A DNA stretch of 64,000 bases from Locusta migratoria (lineage: Eukaryota > Arthropoda > Insecta > Orthoptera > Acrididae): NCBI GenBank assembly GCA_026315105.1, contig CM048744.1, forward strand, positions 349,145,668 through 349,209,667, given 5' to 3'. The stretch's first letter is position 1; each line of letters starts with the position of its first letter. The notes under the pieces are model-generated. The model did not search any database. It saw only the letters and a program-made list of their open reading frames with translations, and was not told where the DNA came from. Shown in pieces: positions 23,896-34,994 of this stretch. Position numbers and translations under genes: made by a program.

Positions 23896-24604
23896 ATAAT
23901 TCATACTAAACAGATAGTCCACACGTAACACTGAGGTTACATATACAAAGATGGTTTTTCTAAGATATGTGAACTGCAAATTAATTATGTCTATGAATCG
24001 ATACTACATAACAAACGTACTCCTGCAAAACAGTGGTATTAAAATATTAAAACTGTTTATGAATAAGTATCAATACAACAGAACGTGCATTATTAATAGG
24101 CCTATCCTTCTCACTGTGTGTAAATAATTTTGTCATATGTTTCCCATGCCAGTATTCCATATACCTTTCTCCTCCTTGCCATAATTTATTGTTTGCTTGT
24201 ACAATCATCTATCGTTCACCTGGACATTTATAATATTTGTAACCTTAAGTGATGTAAGACGTACCCATTCGGACCCCATTTGTGGTTTTTTCTTTATTAT
24301 TATTATTATTATTATTATGCACGTTCTGTATTATTATTGACACTTATTCATAACAAACCCACATTTTGTTTCTACTATCACCTGCTGAGAAATACTTTCT
24401 TATACAATTACAGAGTTTTAATATTTTAAAACCATTGTAGCCCAAGATATGTTCATTTAAAATCCATTTGTTTTGTAGGAGTACGTATGTTATGTAGTAT
24501 CGATTCATAGACATAATTAATTTGCAGTTCACATATCTTTGAAAAACCATCTAGGTATATGTAACCTCATTGTTACGTGTGGACTATCTGTTTAGTATGA
24601 ATTA
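23896..24604. repeat. Foldback (inverted-repeat) element
   Basis: Left arm 23896-24094 and right arm 24318-24604 are inverted copies starting ataattcatactaaacagat at each end. The right arm has about 90 bp extra that is missing on the left. The centre includes an (ATT)n run at about 24293-24319. I found no clear target duplication or coding region. Confidence 0.8.
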
Positions 24605-25184
24605 TGTGACGATGGCCTAAGAAGACGAAAACTGCTAATAACAAGCAAATAAATAATATTGTGGAACAAAAATACTACGTATTTAAGTTTTTAATATGTC
24701 TTTCTCCCTCCAAGCACGGACGGAATATTCCATAAACATAAACATAACAAGACTTCCTCAGGAGAAAGACGCTTACTTGATAATATAAGACGAAGTTTTT
24801 CCTCTTTCGATCGAAAACTTACTTCTATTCAACGTAAAAATTTTTCGCTTTGTTGTTGTAATTTCGGAAATGAATGCTGGCCTTGATTCCTTTTGGTATT
24901 TATGTGAAAAAGAAACGCAACTGGTGACTCTTAATTGGTTGAAGACGACAGATTTTAATGACATGTCCTGTACCAATGACTAATGCACAACTGCTCGCCA
25001 TGTGAAATCATTAGATAGTATCAATAAAAGGACTTCATAAATCGTTCTTCATACACGTTGCTTGAATCGAAAAGTGTACTTTTATTTATCCTTTGGCTAA
25101 GATCACATAACGAGTTTTCGGTTTTATTGTGGGACATGGGATTCTGCAGAGAACGTCTTAATTCCATATCTTACCTGGCCATTT

Positions 25185-28100
25185 TTTTTTCCACCCCCAT
25201 GAACCACAGACATTGCCGAGGTGGGGTGGCTTGCGTGCCTCAACGATGCAGATAGCCGTACCGTAGGTGCAACCACAGCGGAGGGGTATCTGTGGAGGGG
25301 CCAGACAAACGTGTGGTTCCTGAAGAGGGGCAGCAGCCTTTTCAGTAGTTACAGGGGCAACAGTCTGGATGATTGACTGAGCTGGCCTTGTAACATCAGC
25401 TAATGTGGCTTTGCCACACAGCTACTGCGAACGGCTGAAAGCAAGGGGAAACTACAGCCGTTACTTTTCCCGAGGACATGTAGCTCTACTGTATGGAAAT
25501 ATGATGATGGCATCCTCTCGGGTAAAATATTCCGGAGGTAAAATAGTCCCCCATTCGGATCTCCGGGCGGGGACTACTCAGGAGGATGTTGTCATCAGGA
25601 AAGACAATACTGGCATTCTACGGATCGGAGCGTGGAATGTTAGATCCCTTAATAAGGTAGGAAAATTAGAAAATTTAAAAAGGGAAATGGATAGGTTGAA
25701 GTTAGATATAGTGGGGATTAGTGAAGTTCGGTGGCAGGATGAACAGGATTTCTGGTCAGGTGAGTACAGGATTATAAATACAAAATCAGTTGGGGGTATC
25801 ACAGGAATAGGACTAATAATGAATAAGAAAACAGGAATGCGGGTAAACTACTATGAGCAGCACAGTAATCGCATTATCATCGTCAAGATAGATACGAAGC
25901 CAACACCGACAACAGTAGTACAGGTTTATATGCCAACTAGCTCTGCCGATGAGGAGGAGATCGAAGAAATATATGAGGAGCTAAAGGAAATTATTCAGAC
26001 AGTTAAGGGAGAGGAAAACTTAATTGTGATGGGAGACTGGAATTCGGTAGTAGGAAAAGGAAGAGAAGGAAAAATAGTAGGTGAATATGGATTGGGCAGG
26101 AGGAATGAAAGAGGAAGTCGCCTGGTAGAATTTTGCACGGAACATGATTTAATCGTAACAAACACGTGGTTTAAGAATCACAAAAGAAGGTTGTATACGT
26201 GGAAGAGACCAGGAGACACCGGAAGGTATCAGACAGATTTTATAATGGTAAGACATAGATTTCGGAACCAGGTTTTAAACTGTAAAACATACCCAGGGGC
26301 AGATATAGACTCTGACCATAACTTGTTGGTTATGAACTGTAGGCTGAAACTAAAGAAACTACAAAAAGGTAGGAAAATAAGGAGATGGGACCTGGATAAA
26401 TTGAAGGAACCTGAGGTTCTTAAGAATTTTAGAGGGAGCTTTAGGCAACAATTGACAGAAACAGGGGAAAATAAAACAGTAGAGGAGGAATGGGTAAAAT
26501 TGAGAGATGAAATAGTGAAGGTGGCAGAGGACAAAATAGATAGGAAGGCAAGACCTACAAAAAATCCTTGGATATCACAGGAGATACTAAATTTAATCGA
26601 TGAAAGGAGAAAATATAAAAATGCAGTAAATGAAACAGGCAAAATGGAGTACAGACGACTAAAAAATGAGATCGACAGGAAGTGCAAAATGGCTAAGCAG
26701 GAGTGGCTAGAAGGCAAATGCAAATCTGTAGAAGAATGTATAAGAAGGGGAAAAGTAGATACCGCCTACAGGAAAATAAAAGAGACATTTGGGGACAAGA
26801 AAAGCAACTCTACGAATATCAAGAACTCAGATGGGAAGCCAGTTCTCAGCAAAGAAGGGAAAGCTGAAAGGTGGAAAGAATACATAGAGCAGCTCTACAA
26901 AGGAAATGAACTTAGGGTCGATGTTGTAGGAAGGGAAGAGGAAGTGGATCAAGATGAAATAGGAGATACCATACTGAGAGATGAATTTGACAGAGCCTTG
27001 AAAGACCTAGGTCGGAATAAGGCCCCAGGAGTAGATGACATACCCTCAGAGTTACTAAAGTCTCTGGGAGAGCCAGCCATGACAAGACTATTTGAACTGG
27101 TGTGTAGGATGTATGAGACAGGCGAAATGCCCTCAGACTTTAAGAAAAATGTTATAATCCCCATTCCAAAGAAAGCAGGTGCAGACAGGTGTGAAAACTA
27201 CAGAACCATCAGTTTAATAAGTCATGGTAGCAAAATTTTAACACGAATTATCTACAGGAGAATGGAAAAGCTGGTAGAAGCTGACCTCGGGGAAGATCAG
27301 TTTGGATTCAGGAGGAACATAGGAACCCGGGAGGCAATACTCACTTTACGTCTTATCTTCGAAGATAGATTAAGGAAAGGCAAACCTACATTTCTAGCTT
27401 TTGTAGATTTGGAGAAAGCATTTGACAATGTTGACTGGAATACACTCTTTCAAATTCTGAAGTCAGCAGGGGTAAAATATAGGGAAAGGAGACTTATTTA
27501 CAACTTGTACAAAAGCCAGACCGCAGTTATTAGACTCGAAGGGCATGAAAGGGAAGCATCAGTTGGGAAGGGAGTAAGACAGGGTTGTAGCCTTTCTCCG
27601 ATGTTATTCAATTTGTACATCGAGCAGGCGGTGAAGGAAAGCAAGGAAAAATTTGGAATAGGGATTAAAGTTCAGGGGGAAGAAATAAAAACATTGCGTT
27701 TTGCTGATGACATTGTAATTCTGTCAGAGACAGCAAAGGACCTGGAAGAGCAGTTGAATGGAATGGACAGCGTGTTGAAAAGAGCGTATAAAATGAACAT
27801 TAACAAGAGCAAAACAAAAATAATGGAATGCGGTCATAGAAAGTCGGGCGATGGTGAAGGAATTAGATTAGGTAACGAAACAATGAAGGTGGTAGATGAG
27901 TTTTGTTACTTGGGTAGTAAAATAACATGCGATGGTCGCAGTACAGAGGATATAAAATGCAGAATGGCAATGGGAAGAAAAGCATTTTTGAAAAAGAGAA
28001 ATTTGCTGACATCGAATATTAATTTAAGTGTAAGGAAATCTTTTCTGAAGGCATTTGTGTGGAGTGTTGCCTTGTACGGGAGTGAAACATGGACGATAAG

Positions 28101-28479
28101 CAGTGTGGACAGGAAGAGAATAGAGGCCTTTGAAATGTGGTGCTACAGAAGAATGCTGAAGATTAAGTGGGTAGATCGCATAACTAATGAAGAGGTACTG
28201 AACAGAATTGGTGAGAAAAGGAATTTTTGGCATACCCTGACCAAAAGAAGGGATCGCTTGGTAGGACACATTCTTAGACATCGAGGTATCGTAAATTTAG
28301 CATTGGAGGGAAGCGTGTGGGGTAAAAATCGCAGAGGGAGACCACGAGACGCGTATAGTAAGCAGATTCAAATGGATGTGGGTTGCCGTTCTTATCAGGA
28401 GATGAAAAGGCTTGCTCAGGATAGAGTAGGGTGGAGAGCTGCATCAAACCAGTCTCTGGACTGAAGACCATAACAACAA
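25185..28479 (+). mobile_element. Full-length RTE-like LINE, apparently young
   Basis: 3.3-kb non-LTR retrotransposon with a ~220-bp 5' leader, one long ORF and a very short 3' end (gaagaccataacaacaac, no poly-A). Flanked by an exact 11-bp duplication cctggccattt (25174-25184 and 28480-28490). The order apurinic-like endonuclease then RT, with no separate gag ORF and a short simple-repeat tail, fits the RTE group; this clade call is inference. Three other copies lie in the window (12767-15753, 28857-29825, 52921-55863). Confidence 0.9.
25405..28464 (+). CDS. LINE endonuclease-reverse transcriptase polyprotein, intact
   Basis: 1,019 codons without interruption. Residues ~72-310 form an APE-type endonuclease: WNVR (Asn78), ISEVRW (Glu107), MGDWNSVVG (Asp211/Asn213) and SDHNLLV (Asp304/His305) are all present. 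Residues ~535-800 form the reverse transcriptase: KAPGVDDIPSELL, AFVDLEKAFD (Asp668), RQGCSLSP (725-732) and the catalytic FADD at 766-769. The C-terminal region (~860-1019) holds ETWTISSVDRKRIEAFEMW and WGKNRRGRPRD, conserved in the other copies but without a domain I can name. The start used is the first Met; a later Met (residues 33-35) before the endonuclease is also possible. It would nick target DNA and prime reverse transcription of its own RNA. All catalytic residues I can check are intact, so activity is plausible. Confidence 0.92.
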   Translation: MALPHSYCERLKARGNYSRYFSRGHVALLYGNMMMASSRVKYSGGKIVPHSDLRAGTTQEDVVIRKDNTGILRIGAWNVRSLNKVGKLENLKREMDRLKLDIVGISEVRWQDEQDFWSGEYRIINTKSVGGITGIGLIMNKKTGMRVNYYEQHSNRIIIVKIDTKPTPTTVVQVYMPTSSADEEEIEEIYEELKEIIQTVKGEENLIVMGDWNSVVGKGREGKIVGEYGLGRRNERGSRLVEFCTEHDLIVTNTWFKNHKRRLYTWKRPGDTGRYQTDFIMVRHRFRNQVLNCKTYPGADIDSDHNLLVMNCRLKLKKLQKGRKIRRWDLDKLKEPEVLKNFRGSFRQQLTETGENKTVEEEWVKLRDEIVKVAEDKIDRKARPTKNPWISQEILNLIDERRKYKNAVNETGKMEYRRLKNEIDRKCKMAKQEWLEGKCKSVEECIRRGKVDTAYRKIKETFGDKKSNSTNIKNSDGKPVLSKEGKAERWKEYIEQLYKGNELRVDVVGREEEVDQDEIGDTILRDEFDRALKDLGRNKAPGVDDIPSELLKSLGEPAMTRLFELVCRMYETGEMPSDFKKNVIIPIPKKAGADRCENYRTISLISHGSKILTRIIYRRMEKLVEADLGEDQFGFRRNIGTREAILTLRLIFEDRLRKGKPTFLAFVDLEKAFDNVDWNTLFQILKSAGVKYRERRLIYNLYKSQTAVIRLEGHEREASVGKGVRQGCSLSPMLFNLYIEQAVKESKEKFGIGIKVQGEEIKTLRFADDIVILSETAKDLEEQLNGMDSVLKRAYKMNINKSKTKIMECGHRKSGDGEGIRLGNETMKVVDEFCYLGSKITCDGRSTEDIKCRMAMGRKAFLKKRNLLTSNINLSVRKSFLKAFVWSVALYGSETWTISSVDRKRIEAFEMWCYRRMLKIKWVDRITNEEVLNRIGEKRNFWHTLTKRRDRLVGHILRHRGIVNLALEGSVWGKNRRGRPRDAYSKQIQMDVGCRSYQEMKRLAQDRVGWRAASNQSLD

Positions 28480-28856
28480 CCTGGCCATTTATCCCTCTCA
28501 TAATACAGCATATGAAAGGCTTTTATTCACTTCTTTTCAGGTTCTCCCACGGTCCCTACCATACGTTGCAGTTCTGTCCAAAAGCACATTTTCATAGATT
28601 CTTCCTCAGCTTAAGACCATTGTTTGATACTGCCGTGGACTTTTCTGAGCTAGTCTGCTTTTCTATGCCCTCGTTTCGTCCCTCGTGGTTTTGTTTGCCT
28701 CCACTGTAGCACAACTCCGCAACTTCTTTGTGGGCACCAAACCTGATGTTAAGGCCAGGTAGGTGGCGCTGTGGCAACATACTGACAAAACAACGTGATC
28801 CCCTGGAGCGTTTGCGAACATCTGTGTACTCGTAATTTCCAGAGGCTACATAGGTC

Positions 28857-29825
28857 TTTGTTGTTGTTGTTATGGTCTTCAGTCCGGAGACTGGTTTGAT
28901 GCAGCTCTCCACCCTACTCTATCCTGAGCAAGCCTTTTCATCTCCTCATAAGAACGGCAACCCACATCCACTTGAATCTGCTTACTATACGTGTCTCTTG
29001 GTCTCCCTCTGCGATTTTAACCCCACACACTTCCCTCCAATGCTAAATTTACGATTCCCTGATGTCTAAGAATGTGTCCTACGAACCGATCTCTTCTTTT
29101 AGTCAGGGTATGACAAAAATTCCTTTTCTCACCACTTCTGTTCAGTACCTCTTCATTAGTTATGCGATCTACCCACCTAATCTTCAGCATTCTTCTGTAT
29201 CACCACATTTCAAAAGTCTCTATTCTCTTCCTGTCCACACTGCTTATCGTCCATGTTTCACTTCCGTACAAGGCAACACTCCACACAAATGCCTTTTGAA
29301 AAGACTTCCTTACCCTTAAATTAATATTCGATGTTAGCAAATTTCTCTTTTTCAAAAATGCTTTTCTTCCCATTGCCATTCTGCATTTTATATCCTCTGT
29401 ACTGCGACCATCGCATGTTATTTTACTACCCAAGTAACAAAACTCATCTACCACCTTCATTGTTTCGTTACCTAATCTAATTCCTTCACCATCGCCTGAT
29501 CTTCTAAGACCGCATTCCATTATTTTTGTTTTGCTCTTGTTAATGTTCATTTTATACGCTCTCTTCAACACGCTGTCCATTCCATTCAACTGCTCTTCCA
29601 GGTCCTTTCCTGTCTCTGACAGAATTACAATGTCATCAGCAAAACGCAATGTTTTTATTTCTTCCCCCTGAACTTTAATCCCTATTCCTAATTTTTCCTT
29701 GCTTTCCTTCACCGCCTGCTCGATGTACAAATTGAATAACATCGGAGAAAGGCTACAACCCTGTCTTACTCCCTTCCCAACTGATGCTTCCCTTTCATGC
29801 CCTTCGAGTCTAATAACTGCGGTCT
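28857..29825 (-). pseudogene. RTE-like LINE, 5'-truncated copy
   Basis: Minus-strand copy that keeps only the end of RT and the C-terminus. Frame 29742-29200 includes LRFADDIVILSETGKDLEEQ and FCYLGSKITCDGRSTEDIKC, then breaks. The copy runs on to the family 3' end at 28857. The 5' boundary falls within the AVIRLEGHER codons. The flanks share only ggtct (28852-28856 and 29821-29825), part of which may be LINE sequence. Typical incomplete reverse transcription. Confidence 0.9.
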
Positions 29826-29829
29826 GTTA

Positions 29830-30330
29830 TACGCACAGAACTCTCTTTTTAGACTGTGTCTATAGCCCGCGGTTCCTCAGCGGCGGAGCAACCGCTGTGA
29901 TTTCGCGGAGGCTCCGCTTGTCACTTACGCAGCAGGTGTTTCAGCTGCAGTGACCTCGAGCAGCCTGTTCCCAGCTGACGACCAGACATATGGCACACCG
30001 AACAGCCCCATTAGTCGCCGTGTTAGCCGATTGGAGGTGCTGCAGCTGGTATTTTGACGCAGCAGCGGAAGAGCAGAGGGGCCGCCGCAGCCGCGCCTAT
30101 AAACGGGTCCCACGCTGCCTTACGAGGAACAGAGCACGGGCAAACCGCCGAGATTCGTCCGCCGCGGAGCAACCACGGGCTATAAGGAAGAAACAAAACG
30201 TTTTCGTTAGAAAGCCATACGATCCACATTCGGTAGTTTTTCAGCCTGTTGGACGCGAGCCCCAGGGGCGTCGCAAAGTCTTGTTCGGGGGGTCGCCGTC
30301 ACAGAAGGAAGTAATTTCTCCAATGAAATA
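29830..30330. other. GC-rich stretch of unknown nature
   Basis: Markedly more GC- and CpG-rich than its surroundings, with a TATAAA at about 30097 followed by dense CCGC-type sequence. Short frames on both strands show no motif I recognise. It could be an LTR or promoter fragment, but I see no paired LTR. Confidence 0.35.
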
Positions 30331-30504
30331 ACCAGAGCAGTGCATGTCTCGATACTAGCGGATTCGTAATCGCGCTGACGTGTGTTATGGCCCACTTTAG
30401 ATTTGTAGTTTTATAAGTTTTTGCAAACATTTTGGACCAAAATAATAATCTAAATAATAATTAATAAGAGTGTCTGAAACCCTTTTAGGAAAAAACAAAT
30501 TTAA

Positions 30505-30582
30505 GTAGTAGCAGGTTTCGAACCACCGATCTTTCGCGTCCCAGTCGAGCACGTTGCCCACTTCGCTACGGCCATAAATCGA
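30505..30582 (-). repeat. tRNA-like sequence (SINE head or tRNA relic)
   Basis: The minus strand has an A-box-like TAGCGAAGTGGGCAACG and B-box GGTTCGAAACC at tRNA spacing. The 5' and 3' ends do not form an acceptor stem, so it is not called as a tRNA gene. Confidence 0.5.
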
Positions 30583-31070
30583 AATTGTTCTTAAATCTCT
30601 TACTATTGATGGTCGTCGTTAACTGCTGTTAATATGGCATTTGTAGACATTAGATTATCATTTATCGTACGAAGAACGATGTGTTTTTGTTAATTCCTCG
30701 GTGTGCCGTTGCTTTGAAATGACAACGTGTAATTTACAATAAGAAAATACGCGAGGAATGTCACGTGACATCTCCGTGACATTTCGTTAATTTAATGAAG
30801 GGTGTCAAATCTCCCTTATTTTTGCAAATATGTCTCAAACGATACGAGATACGAAAGAAACATAAGAGAGCAAAGTTGTAGAGAATTTTCTCCTGTACAA
30901 ATTCGGTTATTCAATTTTTGTGTCAGATGAATAGTTAAGGCGTTATTTTCATTTACATTTCGAGCTGTCGAAAGACGATCGCAAAGGCCCACTTTTAGTG
31001 TTACTACCGTAACCGAAAGTGGGCCAAAAATCTTATCCCTAAGAAAGGCGGGATGTGGTTTATCTTGAAA

Positions 31071-32390
31071 CCAGCTAAAAACCCGGCGTTGCACAGGTAT
31101 TTTTTTTATTTATTTCGGCCTTGAGTTAGTACTTCTCCTATCCCTTCTCTATCTGTCCATCATTTTTTTTTTTCTAAAAACATACTTATCGGAGAATATA
31201 TAAGAAATAAGGCTGTCTTCCATATTGTACAGAATTACACGTACAGTATCCAAACAAAGACAGATAGCAAGCAAAATACAAATGGCATATAAAATTCGCA
31301 CGATCTTATATTTATTGAGTTATTGTATAACTTTTCAGGTATATATTCATTTGCATAAGTTCTGTATATCTGTAAAATTTGTTGCGAATACAATTAGTAG
31401 TAAAGAAGTAATACATTAAAGCTTGGTGCGTGATAGGGCGGGTTTTCCACGAACGTTACTGTTTATGTTCTCATATCTCATGAACTACGTGTTGCATTAT
31501 GATACAATTTCGAAGTTACATTCAGTTATATGTGTGTATACTGTCTATAAAAGTTCCTGTGGCTACAATTTGTAGTGTAGAAATTATAAATTGTAACGTC
31601 ATACCGAATGCTGTAGTTTTAGTCCATGGACAGCGGAAAAGTAGTAAGCAAGAAACTTTTTTCCTTTCATAATTTTGCTATGGTTGTCAGCGAGAAAAAT
31701 TCAACAATGGTTTGAAATTATGTTTAAAGTTTGTAGCAAGTTGCTAACTACTGTCCTCATAAAGTCTCGTCGCATTATGTGGCACTTTCTTGCAACTATA
31801 TTGTTTATGAAGTTGTATCTCCTGAACCATGTGTCGTGTATGGTTCTTACTCCTACAGCATTGTTACCTCACGGTAAGGAATATGTGCACTAAATTTGGT
31901 TGAAATCGGTCCAGCAGTTTAGGAGGAAATGTGCAACGTTGTCGTTTTATTTGTTTGTAATTCTATTGGACACTTAGTGCCCTTGCTATGGAATTTCCGC
32001 AAGTTCAAATGTTTGTAAATCTATCGGACCAAACTGCGTGGACATCAGTCCGTAGCTTACAAACTACTTAAACCTAGGTAAACTAACCTAAGGACAACAC
32101 ACACCCATGCCCCGGGGAGGACTCGAACCTCCACGGCGAGCAACCGCGCGCTCCGCAGCGAGACGCCTTAGACCGCTCGGCTACTCCACCGCGGCCATTG
32201 TCGTTTGATGCAGCAGTTTTTCGCGCACCTCATTGTGTATGACCTCCTAACACTTACGGCGACCGTCCTCTTGGATTGAAGCTTACGTGTGCAAATATCA
32301 TAGACATTGGAAGAAAACTGTAGATTTGTACACATTACGTACAAACAAACAAACATACGGACACTCTGCTTTATCTATTAAGATTACGCG
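31071..32390 (-). repeat. Unclassified interspersed repeat, inverted copy
   Basis: The left end (accagctaaaaacccggcgt then tgcacaggtat) is the inverted form of the terminus seen at 45450-45480 and 56080-56116 (ctcgggcgacaccgggtttc then tagctagt). Segment 31632-31700 is the inverse of 44034-44104. The far end is the simple run acaaacaaacaaacatac near 32340. A SINE sits at 32004-32197. No coding region. Confidence 0.55.
32004..32197 (-). repeat. tRNA-derived SINE, type B
   Basis: Minus-strand copy, tail at left and head ending CCACCGCGGCC. No clear target duplication that I could read. Confidence 0.85.
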
Positions 32391-32399
32391 ATACCTTGT

Positions 32400-33620
32400 T
32401 GATTATCAATTCTCAGTTGGAAAGAACAAAGATTGTTATATAATAAATATATCGCGTTAAAAATGAATAAACGAAAGGCATGTACACTGTTTTCAGGTAC
32501 CAGGCGTTACCTAAATTTACAAGATATAACAATTAATTTTGAGAAATTCTATTGTTTACACCATACAGTGGGACCTTTCTGAACCAGCATAATTCGCTTC
32601 TGAACTCGACCTGCAATGCGAAACCTCGTTATACAACATATATTTTTCCATCGACATTCGTATAAAATAGTATGTGTTCCATTCATAAAAATGGATTAAA
32701 ATTTGTCCTTTTATGTAGAATACTATATTTTTCCCACAGGAAAGCTGTATGAACTGAAGAAAATCAAATTCATTGCCTTTAAAATTTCGCACATGGTTGG
32801 GTTATGATGCTGGGAGGGAGTGGGGATCGTCAAAATAGTTGTAGTTGGAAGGGGTCGCGCATAAAAAATAGTTGTGAAACTTTGCGATATACCAGTCAGC
32901 CAAAATCGGCTTGAGCATTGAGAAAATTGTACCAGCAGTGCACCACGGTGAAGATGCCCGTTTAATAAACCTCAGACAAGATCGTGACAGGAACACCTTA
33001 GTCTTCGGTTTAAGCCTTTCAATCGACTACAAACCAGAGGACTGAGGTTGGTTGTGTAATGCTACTTCCACACCACGAGAGCTGTCTTCACCAAGCAGTC
33101 AGCCGCCAAGCAAGAAGAATGGACATTGGCCTATCTTGCCGACCTACATGCTATTCCCCTAATGTGCTCCATTACCAGTCTAATGTAGGAGCTACAGTGA
33201 CACTGTCTGCACTTATACGGACCTATCAGGAATATTGGCTAAACTCGTCAACAAACTTGGCTTCTTGTGCTCGTTGACCACAGTAGTTTTATCCATAGGT
33301 TTAGAAACATTTGAAAACTGGAAATAACACTTGCCGCACCATTCCACAACGGTGGTTATCGACTGACATGCCGCCCCACTTATATTCTTCATCCTCCAAT
33401 GGATCTCTGCCGATGTTTGTTCTTCAACAGCCAAGAAAAGAACAACAGCAGTTGATCCTGTTTGCGCGCATTTGGTAATAACAACACTGTAGTTCACGTT
33501 TCCGCATTTACCGCACGCATGCCGGAAGAACACGAATGGCACGCCCAGCTTTTGTCTTCATGTCGCTGCTTACATGCCGCCAAGGAATAACTCGTTTACG
33601 GACTACGAGGGCACCGTTAG
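32400..33620. other. No recognisable gene
   Basis: Short frames only on both strands. A 109-codon minus frame at 33213-33542 lacks any motif I recognise. Confidence 0.45.
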
Positions 33621-33634
33621 AGAAATAACAGCTC

Positions 33635-33781
33635 GTTCAAAATATTCAAATGTTTGTATAGCTTATGGGACTCAACTACGGGGTCATCGGTCCCTAAACT
33701 TACAAACTACTTATGAACTAACTAATGCTAAGGACGGCACAAATATCCATGCCCGAGGGGGGATTCGAACCCCCCGACCGT
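33635..33781 (-). repeat. SINE type A lacking most of its head
   Basis: 147-bp copy with an intact 3' tail and body that stops inside the tRNA-like head. It is flanked by an exact 10-bp duplication ataacagctc (33625-33634 and 33782-33791), so it inserted already 5'-truncated, as LINE-driven retrotransposition can do. Confidence 0.9.
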
Positions 33782-33854
33782 ATAACAGCTCATCCCGAAG
33801 CACATAGTTTCTCTCGTGCCACGCGAAATATTTTAAATGTTTGTAATCCTATGG

Positions 33855-34052
33855 CAGCGGCAGATTAGCCGTGCGCACTGGGGCGCCGAGCTGCGGTGCA
33901 CGAGGCCGTACGCCGTTCGCCCTCCTCGGGCATGGGTGCGTGTGTGTGTGTTGTCCTTAGGTTAGTTTATCTTAGTTTAAGTAGTGTGTAAACTATGGAC
34001 AGATAATCACGCAGTTGAGTCCGATAGATTTACAAACATTTGAACATTTTTA
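33855..34052 (+). repeat. tRNA-derived SINE, type B variant
   Basis: Inserted in the tail of another SINE with an exact 12-bp duplication gtaatcctatgg (33843-33854 and 34053-34064). Confidence 0.9.
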
Positions 34053-34128
34053 GTAATCCTATGGGACCAAACTACAGTGGTCATCGGTCCCTGGACTTAA
34101 TAACTACTTACTATAACTTATGCGAAGA

Positions 34129-34130
<2 letters not shown>

Positions 34131-34182
<52 letters not shown>
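34131..34182. repeat. (AC)n microsatellite
   Basis: Continues after the next SINE at 34396-34440, so the SINE split the repeat. The SINE's own (GT)n lies at 34269-34302. Confidence 0.95.
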
Positions 34183-34185
<3 letters not shown>

Positions 34186-34393
34186 GCTGCGGTGGAGTGG
34201 CCGAGCGTTCTAAGGCGTCCTGCTGCGGAGCGCGCGGTTGCTCGCCGTTCGAGTCCTCTCTCGGGCATATGTGTGTGTGTGTGTGTGTGTGTGCGTGTGT
34301 GCGCTTGTTCTTAGGTTAGTTTAACTTAGTTTAAGTGGTTTGTACGCCTAGGGACTGATAACCAGAGTGGTTGAGTCCCATAGATTTACAAAC

Positions 34394-34396
<3 letters not shown>
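34183..34396 (+). repeat. tRNA-derived SINE, type B, inside (AC)n
   Basis: Head GCTGCGGTGGAGTGGCCGAG, B-box-containing CGTTCGAGTCC, expanded GT run, tail TTTACAAACATT. The AC repeats on both sides hide the exact target duplication. Confidence 0.85.
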
Positions 34397-34440
<44 letters not shown>

Positions 34441-34558
34441 AGTCCCTTATGTGCCACTAGAACCGCACGGCATTCCCGCGCACAGTGAAATATTTCCTTA
34501 TACTCTGAGAAAAAGCAAGATTTTTTTTTAATTACAGTTTTTTTTTATCTGTGCCTAG

Positions 34559-34822
34559 ATGCAGCAAAAGCGATGTCTAGTAAGATGTTTGGTTCAGTCG
34601 AAAAAGAAAAAAATTATAATAAAGGAAAAAGCCTTGGGGTACAGCGGTAGTCATTGTGAACTGCACCGTCACGCTCTTGCAATGAAGAAAATGCCATCTT
34701 CTATAAAAACAGTTTTGGTTGAAACAGTTACATCAAAAATACCGGCATGCCCCAGTGGAGAGCGATCTATTGAAATGTTAATGAAAACAACCTTCTTTAG
34801 ATTTTTATGTCAAGAAAGCTAA
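34559..34822 (+). pseudogene. hAT-type transposase fragment
   Basis: The frame reads SGSHCELHRHALAMKKMP followed downstream by FFRFLCQES. This matches the order 'HC..HR.ALA.K.LP ... LF..LC.E' in the catalytic region of hAT transposases related to ZBED/SCAND3-like proteins. It ends just before the WLSRG motif expected next, at the inverted motif beginning at 34818. Confidence 0.6.
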
Positions 34823-34869
34823 TCAAATATATTTATTACTCTTTACCGGTTTCGATTAGGGTTTTCAGA
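34818..34869 (-). repeat. Hammerhead-like inverted terminal motif, left
   Basis: The minus strand reads CUGAAAA, a weak stem II, GAAACCGGUA, then an AAAGAG flank. It is the inverted partner of 35901-35963. Core base G8 is changed to A. The order CUGANGA - hairpin - GAAAC(N2)GUH is that of the other hammerhead-like motifs in this window. Confidence 0.45.
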
Positions 34870-34994
34870 AGGGTTTTTTTCCTATAAGTTTTTGGTTTCT
34901 TCTGTTTGTGAGGGTGCTTTAAGTCTTTCTATTTTAAATTCAATAATTCGTTATCACGACAACGATTTTTCTAAATTCTTTTTTTTTTTTTTTC

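Larger units (their letters stand above)
33834..34486 (-). repeat. Host SINE carrying two further SINEs
   Basis: Outer minus-strand SINE. Its tail is at 33834-33854 and its body resumes at 34065-34130, followed by an expanded (AC)n. Flanking repeat gaaatattt (33825-33833 and 34487-34495). One SINE is inserted in its tail and another in its (AC)n. The distal head (34440-34486) is badly degraded. Confidence 0.6.

Noticed and set aside
24603..24690. Another hammerhead-like order (GTGACGATGGCC... CGAAAAC)
   Set aside because: First core base changed, stem II poorly paired, no partner found; kept only as a weak resemblance to Penelope ends.
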